64,000 bases of DNA from Cytobacillus citreus (lineage in GTDB: Bacteria; Bacillota; Bacilli; Bacillales; Cytobacillaceae). The stretch covers positions 32,001-96,000 of the forward strand of contig NZ_JAGYPM010000010.1 in NCBI RefSeq assembly GCF_018343665.1. The letters run 5' to 3'. Under the pieces are notes generated by a model. It saw only the letters and a list, made by a program, of their open reading frames with translations. It was not told the DNA's origin and made no database searches. This document shows positions 61,821-64,000 of the stretch, piece by piece. The position numbers and the translations under genes were made by a program. Positions within the stretch are counted from its first letter, which is position 1; the number at the start of each line of letters is the position of its first letter.

Positions 61821-63149
61821 ATGAAAAAGTATTTCCAGTTTGAAGAACTTGGAACAAACTATCGCCGAGAATTTTTAGGTGGTCTAACGACATTTTTGGC
61901 AATGGCCTATATTTTGGTTGTCAATCCGATGACTTTAACTCTTCAAACAGTACCAGACTTTCCAGATTCGCTACGAATGGATTATGGTGCAGTGTTTGTT
62001 GCAACTGCATTATCTGCTGCTGTAGGTTCTATCATTATGGGACTAGTAGCAAAGTATCCTTTAAGTCTTGCGCCGGGGCTTGGATTAAATGCGTTCTTTG
62101 CTTATACTGTTGTACTAGTTAATGGAAGCCCGTGGCAGCATGCTCTAGCAGCAGTTTTTATTTCAGGAGTATTCTTTTTACTTTTAACCCTTACTGGGCT
62201 TCGTGAAAAACTAATAAATGCCATTCCAATTGAGTTAAAATTAGCAGTTGGAGCGGGAATTGGTATATTTATTGCATTTATCGGGCTGCAAAATGCAGGA
62301 ATTATCGTCAATAATGATGCTACGCTTGTAGGCTTAGGAGATTTTACTGACGGAAATACATTACTAGCTATCTTCGGCTTAATTGTTACTGTTATTTTGA
62401 TGGTGAGGGGAATTAAAGGCGGCGTATTTTATGGAATGGTTATCACCACAATAGTAGGTATGATCTTCCAATTAATTGAGGTTCCTACTAAAGTTGTAGA
62501 TAAGGTTCCAAGTCTTGAACCAACTTTCGGTGCTCTATTTTCTTCTTTTGGAGACAGTTCATTTTATACAACAACAATGCTTGGAGTTATATTAACCTTT
62601 TTATTTGTAGATTTTTTTGATAATGCAGGAACATTAGTTGCTGTTGCGAACCAAGCAGGATTTGTGAAAGATAATAAACTGCCACGTGCAGGAAAAGCGC
62701 TTATTTCGGATTCGATTGCTACTATTGCTGGATCGATTTTTGGAACATCAACGGTCACTTCTTTTGTAGAATCTTCTGCAGGGGTGGCTGCTGGAGCTAG
62801 AACGGGATTTGCTTCACTTGTTACTGCAGCACTTTTTATTCTTTCTATATTCTTCTTCCCATTATTATCTGTTATCACACCGCCAGTTACTGCACCTGCA
62901 TTAATCATTGTTGGAGTATTAATGGTTTCATCCTTAGGGAAGATTGATTGGGCGAAATTCGAGATTGCCGTTCCATCATTTTTTACGATGATTGCAATGC
63001 CGCTTACTTATAGTATTGCAACAGGAATCGCAGTTGGATTTATCTTTTATCCAATTACAATGATCGTAAAAGGGCGTACGAAAGAAATCCATCCAATCAT
63101 GTATTTCTTCTTTGTGATATTTGTTCTTTACTTCATTTTCTTAGAGTAG
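61821..63149 (+). CDS. pbuG: hypoxanthine/guanine permease (NCS2, AzgA/PbuG type)
   Basis: 442 residues from the ATG at 61821 (AGGAGG upstream; an open frame reaches back to 61773 without a site). LTTFLAMAYILVVNP, APGLGLNAFFAYTVV and FVDFFDNAGTLVAVA are AzgA-family motifs; about 12 to 14 membrane helices. It imports hypoxanthine and guanine. In B. subtilis pbuG also follows guaA and is under a guanine riboswitch. Confidence 0.96.
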   Translation: MKKYFQFEELGTNYRREFLGGLTTFLAMAYILVVNPMTLTLQTVPDFPDSLRMDYGAVFVATALSAAVGSIIMGLVAKYPLSLAPGLGLNAFFAYTVVLVNGSPWQHALAAVFISGVFFLLLTLTGLREKLINAIPIELKLAVGAGIGIFIAFIGLQNAGIIVNNDATLVGLGDFTDGNTLLAIFGLIVTVILMVRGIKGGVFYGMVITTIVGMIFQLIEVPTKVVDKVPSLEPTFGALFSSFGDSSFYTTTMLGVILTFLFVDFFDNAGTLVAVANQAGFVKDNKLPRAGKALISDSIATIAGSIFGTSTVTSFVESSAGVAAGARTGFASLVTAALFILSIFFFPLLSVITPPVTAPALIIVGVLMVSSLGKIDWAKFEIAVPSFFTMIAMPLTYSIATGIAVGFIFYPITMIVKGRTKEIHPIMYFFFVIFVLYFIFLE

Positions 63150-63158
63150 CTTTTTTGC

Positions 63159-63198
63159 AAAGCTTCAGTGGCTATGAATAGGTTCCTGAAGCTTTTTT
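63159..63198 (+). terminator. terminator after pbuG
   Basis: Perfect AAAGCTTCAG / CTGAAGCTTT stem with TTTTTT. Confidence 0.9.
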
Positions 63199-63297
63199 CA
63201 TTTATCCAAAACATATGAATCACCTTACTCATATGTGGTTGGGTTTAGATTGGTTAAAATTGGAGAGAGGAAACATAAATAAATTTCACGTTTTTTG

Positions 63298-63326
63298 TTG
63301 ACGATACATGAAGGCGGTGGTATTAT
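63298..63326 (+). promoter_or_regulatory. rRNA promoter P1
   Basis: TTGACG, 17-bp spacer, TATTAT; the first of two tandem promoters before 16S. Confidence 0.75.
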
Positions 63327-63377
63327 ATAAAAACAGTCGCTGACATCTTAACAACATTTTGATAGTAAAAAAAGTTG

Positions 63378-63406
63378 TTGACACCGCGATTTAAAAATGA
63401 TATATT
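63378..63406 (+). promoter_or_regulatory. rRNA promoter P2
   Basis: Consensus TTGACA, 17-bp spacer, TATATT, about 130 bp before the 16S 5' end. Confidence 0.85.
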
Positions 63407-63443
63407 AATAAAGTCGCCTCTGAGCGATAATATTGATAGAAAC

Positions 63444-63460
63444 ATTGTTCTTTGAAAACT
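63444..63460 (+). promoter_or_regulatory. rrn boxA-like antitermination leader
   Basis: TTGTTCTTTGAAAACT, the leader motif commonly found before Bacillus rRNA operons, between P2 and 16S. Confidence 0.6.
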
Positions 63461-63535
63461 GAACGAACAAAAACGTCAACGTTAATTCTTTTAGTCTTTT
63501 TATTAAAAAGACACTATGAGCTAATCAACTCACAA

Positions 63536-64000
<465 letters not shown>

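Overview
The window is an AT-rich chromosomal segment from a low-GC, endospore-former-type Firmicute of the family Bacillaceae. Four things support this: the 5' part of a Bacillus-like 16S rRNA gene at the right edge; a backbone order MoxR - DUF58 - transglutaminase - guaA - pbuG that matches yeaC-yeaD-yebA-guaA-pbuG of Bacillus subtilis; a biotin locus arranged as bioDAB and divergent bioXWF, as in Lysinibacillus sphaericus; and strong AAGGAGG-type ribosome binding sites with frequent GTG/TTG starts. The species cannot be named from sequence alone.

Layout. 0-6.5 kb: accessory mix with UPF0178 and SET-domain proteins, a GNAT remnant, a cold-shock gene, a solitary TnpB (IS1341-type) element, an EndoI-type nuclease and a SodC-like lipoprotein. 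6.6-12.7 kb: biotin synthesis from pimelate in two divergent operons, each behind a BirA operator. 13-16.3 kb: a small membrane protein, then pirin, azoreductase and an HxlR-type regulator with a shared palindromic operator. 16.7-17.7 kb: an orphan TrpX-type binding lipoprotein. 18.3-37.5 kb: the most interesting region, a Tad/Flp pilus-type secretion locus (cpaB, cpaE, cpaF, tadB, tadC, three prepilin-like proteins). It is interleaved with VWA proteins, two exported tryptophan-repeat proteins with unrelated C-termini (one a lipase-like domain), several unknown membrane proteins, and a PrsW-like membrane protease fused to a toxin-like C-terminus with a probable immunity gene. 37.9-47.3 kb: fermentative and pyruvate metabolism (pflB, pflA, adhE remnant, ccpN, ppsR, ppdK), bounded by two copies of a ~110-bp direct repeat. 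47.8-54.5 kb: three more VWA lipoproteins and a DUF2207 protein. 54.9-63.2 kb: conserved backbone with two guanine riboswitches. 63.3-64 kb: tandem rRNA promoters and the start of 16S.

How it may fit together (inference). CpaF, TadB and TadC would power assembly of class-III pilin-like subunits through the membrane. In many Tad systems TadG carries a VWA domain; here the TadG-like protein is short and VWA modules are separate surface proteins, one encoded between the pilin and TadE genes. Five paralogous VWA proteins share the MIDAS motif and two invariant cysteines, and the last lies just upstream of a MoxR ATPase, a class often paired with VWA proteins. The W-repeat proteins look like modular exported effectors or adhesins: the same signal peptide and repeat, but different C-termini. 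The PrsW-toxin gene, its immunity gene and a decayed copy of the toxin linker look like a polymorphic-toxin locus that has exchanged cassettes.

Mobile and decayed DNA: the TnpB element, three small palindromic elements that share end motifs with it (one sits between a guanine riboswitch and guaA), and gene fragments of GNAT, TetR and AdhE type. No CRISPR array, tRNA gene or prophage was recognised.
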